The notes under the pieces were generated by a model. It saw only the letters and a program-made list of their open reading frames with translations, was not told the origin of the DNA and ran no database searches. Both the position numbers and the translations under genes were made by a program. This document shows, piece by piece, positions 18,871 through 21,531 of a stretch of 21,531 bases of DNA (position 1 is its first letter; the number at the start of each line of letters is the position of its first letter). Where the stretch lies: positions 265 to 21,795 of the forward strand of contig JAKCWW010010194.1 in assembly GCA_026260175.1 (NCBI GenBank). The letters are read 5' to 3'. The DNA is from Reticulitermes lucifugus (Eukaryota > Arthropoda > Insecta > Blattodea > Rhinotermitidae).

Positions 18871-19163
18871 GAACTTTACTCCAAGGAACTAGTAAAGCGT
18901 ATCATCTACAAGACATATAACTTCTTTTTTTTACATTAGGGTGGAAACCACAGCGACCCTCGCACCTCGAATTCTCCGATCTTTGTGCACAAATGCTGTC
19001 CCAGGTGCCGATAAACCAGTAGCGAATAGCTGTACCGGCGAATGCCAACAGCATGCAACGTTCCATTCAAATACTGACGACGTTCATGGTTGCTTAACTG
19101 CGGTGATCGGGCGGGAATCGGTGTTGTCAACCTTGCATGGCCGTTGGCTAAATCACTAAACTT
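18871..19163. other. GC-richer patch, unassigned
   Basis: After a T-rich stretch near 18925, the interval 18940-19150 is richer in G, C and CpG than its surroundings. It is open on both strands (plus 72 codons at 18941-19159, minus 64 codons at 18936-19130). No domain is recognisable in either frame. It could be a repeat fragment or an old exon. Confidence 0.3.
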
Positions 19164-19247
19164 TCTTATACAATAGCTTTTATTTTAACCAACACATGCA
19201 CTACTTATAGTGCATGTGTTGGTTAAAATAAAAGCTATTATATAAGA
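19164..19247. repeat. Near-perfect palindrome, 40-bp arms, 4-nt loop
   Basis: The left arm (19164-19203) and right arm (19208-19247) are reverse complements at 39 of 40 positions. The single mismatch is C19171 opposite A19240. The spacer is CTTA. Central arm sequence is AACCAACACATGCACTA on the left and its complement on the right. Either strand would fold into a long hairpin. Confidence 0.95.
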
Positions 19248-20719
19248 CAGAATGCACGGTGAATATAACGTGAAATTCACTAACCTTCTATTTCAAACAA
19301 TTTTAGTTATCTATGTACCATTTGTCAATACTGCCATCCCTGTTATATGACATTTTGGGTTATATAAGTTAGGCACAGAATTTTCGTTAGTGCAGTATCT
19401 TCGATATGCATTCTCATGGTGCATATCTTTTTCCCCTTCTTCTTGAACTGAACAGAACAGTTATGTTTTCTAAGACTCCCATTTTGTCGTGGTATAGTGT
19501 ATCATAACTACGAACAGCTCTAATATTACAATCAGCTGCTACCCGTAAGTGAATAAAAACTCAGCCTTTATTGGGTGTAATTTGTAAAAGACATTCCACT
19601 GCTAATAAAGAATGTTCAGAGCTTCAGATTCCCATAATAATTCGATCGCCATTAAACACGAGTAAAATCAATGTGTAAATCTATAAGATGACACTACGAT
19701 GTAAACAGAAAAGACGGAGCCTCAACTGAATTTATGCAGCAATAATTGTGCCCCAGCGAGTATATGTGGTAAGCGTGCAGTCGTCATTAGAACTCTAGGG
19801 CTCCTGGCACAATTACCAAATTCCATTAAGCCAAGTCGGTCGTGTCTATCTAGGAGGATGCATAGGGAAATACGTTTCTTTTGTACACTTCATGAGTAGA
19901 GTAGAGTCGACTGGATCTATGCGATTGCCTTTCGACATGTCACTGAATCCGATTAGCTTCACTTGACAGGACTCAATTCCACTAGCGCGTCAACAACCAC
20001 AGTTAAAAGCACTAATATATGCTCTGAACCTACCAGCCGCTCCTGATATAAAAGTTGGTATGAATGAAGCCGTCACTATGTGTAAATTGTGAGGGTGAAG
20101 TCGTTGTCGAACACGTAACTTGCGAGCATTAATCTTCCACGACCCTTCAGTCGCCATCGCAGGAAAGTTGAACATTCCTTCTCTTCGTGAATTTTTAATT
20201 CGAATTGTTCTGCCTCGCCTTAGTGAAAATAAAGGAGCCACGAACGGTTCAAAGTGACTCATCCTTAGTTTTAATATACTCCATGCGTCGACCTCGAAAG
20301 AGAATCGATATTATTGTCTTTGAAAGCTAGCCGTCAAGAAAATCTGCTGCACTGCAGCCTGACAGCTGCTCCAGTCGAAATATATCGACGTATACATCAA
20401 ACGGTCCAACATCAAGCAAGAGAAAGATGGTGGAGGAGCATTGATTAGAAATCTGTCTCCCTAGGGCGTAGTCTGGACACTGTGCTACAGTCTGGTTCCA
20501 AGTTAATAGGCTACAACTCCAGCTACATTTCTTCGTAAAATAACAGTTGAAGATGTCAATGCGTAAAGCTACAAGACAGCACCAAAATGTTTCATCACAA
20601 TTTAGAAAGCTATCAAGTTATGAAACAACGGCGATAATTACTATTTTGAACTCTGCCCATCGTCTTGGGGTTTTAGGTGCGTTCGCGCAGTCGCGATAAG
20701 CGCCTACTAGCTTCGTCAT
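19248..20719. other. Gap without recognised content
   Basis: A 90-codon minus-strand open frame (19990-20262) is not recognisable. I see no domain, RNA gene or clear repeat in this 1.5 kb. Confidence 0.4.
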
Positions 20720-20755
20720 GTCCGTCCGTCCGTCCGTCCGCACGTCCGTCTGTCC
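20720..20755. repeat. (GTCC)n tetranucleotide repeat
   Basis: Mostly GTCC units with a GCAC interruption and a final GTCT variant. It is preceded by CGCCTACTAGCTTCGTCAT and followed by a GGACGGACTTCCGTGAAATT stretch. This arrangement resembles dispersed arthropod repeats in which a GTCC array sits next to a conserved unique part, so the array may belong to an eroded element. Confidence 0.85.
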
Positions 20756-21344
20756 ACCTATTAACACAGCTCCTACTGGACGGACTTCCGTGAAATTTGA
20801 TATTGAAGAGTTTTATGAAAATCTGTCAAGATATTCCAAATTTAGTTAAAATAGGGCAAACATATCGGACACTTTACATGACGACCCAAATACGTTTTAT
20901 TGTTGCAGGTGACATTAAATCGAGTGAAACTGTATCAGGCTGTTAGGATAGCCCAGGAGGTATAAACATTGCGTGAACGTTGTTACGTTTTACGTACACT
21001 ACCTACATTGTTGAAAGTAGTCTCGGAAACTGAATGTTTCCTTCTCGAGTTTCAAAACGGCGGGTTTTAAAGAAACTCAATACATGACAGCTGCTTATTT
21101 CTGAAACACAGGCTGACGGTAAGCAAACGTAAGGCTATCCGAAGGCCCAAAAGAAACAGACAAAAATCGGGGTATTTTATCTAAATAAAACAAGACGGGG
21201 CATGATCCACGGTTTTCTTCAGGTGTATTAAAACCAAAATAGCTCCATACGTCAAGGAATGAACGCACAACAGGATTTTATATCAAACGATCTTGTTGTC
21301 AAGAGTATCTGCATAGTGACCACAAATATGAATAGTATTTACAT
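20756..21344. other. Gap, probably 3' flank of a retroelement
   Basis: No gene seen. On the minus strand the part nearest 21344 follows a reverse-transcriptase stop codon, so some of it may be that element's 3' UTR. Confidence 0.35.
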
Positions 21345-21531
21345 TCATTCTGTACTCTGTCTTACGACAGGTCCGTAGCCTCTTCCAAAGCGAGTTCTAC
21401 ACAGGGTGCAATATAGTGCTTCCTCTTTCAATTTCCAGTATCTTCTCTTTTCCTTACGGCCATCCAGCAGCCGCTTACGTCTTCTCCCTCGTCTTCCCGT
21501 CATTTCTATCCTTCCCTCTAACTTTCCTTCA
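21345..21531 (-). CDS. Partial reverse-transcriptase C-terminal tail, open to the window edge
   Basis: On the minus strand the sequence is open from the right window edge to a TGA at 21347-21345, giving 62 residues. It reads EGKLEGRIEMTGRRGRRRKR, then LLDGRKEKRRYWKLKEEALY and RTRFGRGYGPVVRQSTE. I recognise this as the conserved tail of a retrotransposon-type protein common in insect assemblies (TGRRGRRRKQLLDDLK, YWKLKEEALDRTLWRTRFGR). It is basic and has no domain of its own. The main reverse-transcriptase body would lie right of the window. It differs from the copy A/B family, so at least two retroelement families are present. Whether the whole element is intact cannot be seen. Confidence 0.7.
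   Translation of the reverse strand, partial: EGKLEGRIEMTGRRGRRRKRLLDGRKEKRRYWKLKEEALYCTLCRTRFGRGYGPVVRQSTE

Noticed and set aside
18936..19159. Overlapping frames on both strands of the GC-richer patch as a conserved gene
   Set aside because: Frames are open on both strands because stop codons are rare in GC-richer sequence; no motif supports either one.
1..21531. CRISPR array, phage or bacterial gene cluster
   Set aside because: There are no regular spacer-repeat arrays, no dense long frames and no ribosome-binding pattern. Composition and repeats are those of an insect nuclear genome.

Overview
The window looks like intergenic or repeat-rich nuclear DNA from an insect. It is AT-rich and has no reading frame longer than 180 codons. 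It is littered with eroded transposable elements. Several protein-level signatures in it recur, as I remember them, in cockroach and termite genomes: a GTWNVRSLYR-type endonuclease non-LTR element, a TGRRGRRRK / FGRGYGPVV reverse-transcriptase tail, a SALDGG-type repeat, and a SINE with a CTTTACCTTT tail. My best guess is Blattodea or another polyneopteran. This rests on recognition by eye, not on a search. I see no intact host gene, no rRNA or tRNA gene and no CRISPR array.

Layout. At 1-610 (minus strand) lies the 5' end of a non-LTR retrotransposon (copy A: 5' UTR plus endonuclease), cut by the left window edge. At 990-1174 is a 185-bp MITE with pogo/Tigger-like terminal inverted repeats. 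At 1651-2143 there are three pieces of a TATAACGG repeat interleaved with another repeat fragment, and at 2261-2352 (minus) a scrap of the same non-LTR family's C-terminus. At 3991-5800 (plus) a dead pogo/Tigger-like transposase is split by a nested 941-bp element (4271-5211). That element has its own inverted termini, a candidate 4-bp target duplication and a broken copy of an uncharacterised repeat-borne protein.

From about 5800 to 9350 there is little beyond microsatellites, a diverged direct repeat and a short reverse-transcriptase tail (8016-8096, minus). At 9359-10210 three insect-type dispersed repeats sit side by side, including a SINE. A further fragment lies at 11165-11273 (minus). 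At 12884-13320 there is a diverged tandem duplication. At 16141-18870 (plus) there is an almost full-length but heavily decayed second copy of the non-LTR family (copy B), with 5' UTR, endonuclease, linker, reverse transcriptase and C-terminus all traceable. At 19164-19247 there is a nearly perfect 40-bp-arm palindrome. A GTCC microsatellite lies at 20720. The right edge holds an intact 62-codon minus-strand open tail of another reverse transcriptase (21345-21531).

The elements do not work together as a system. The window is a record of successive insertions and decay. The most informative points are the nested insertion in the transposase, the in-window match between the two non-LTR copies (which explains the 335-685 open frame as antisense of a 5' UTR), and the palindrome. 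I found no convincing undescribed functional system.
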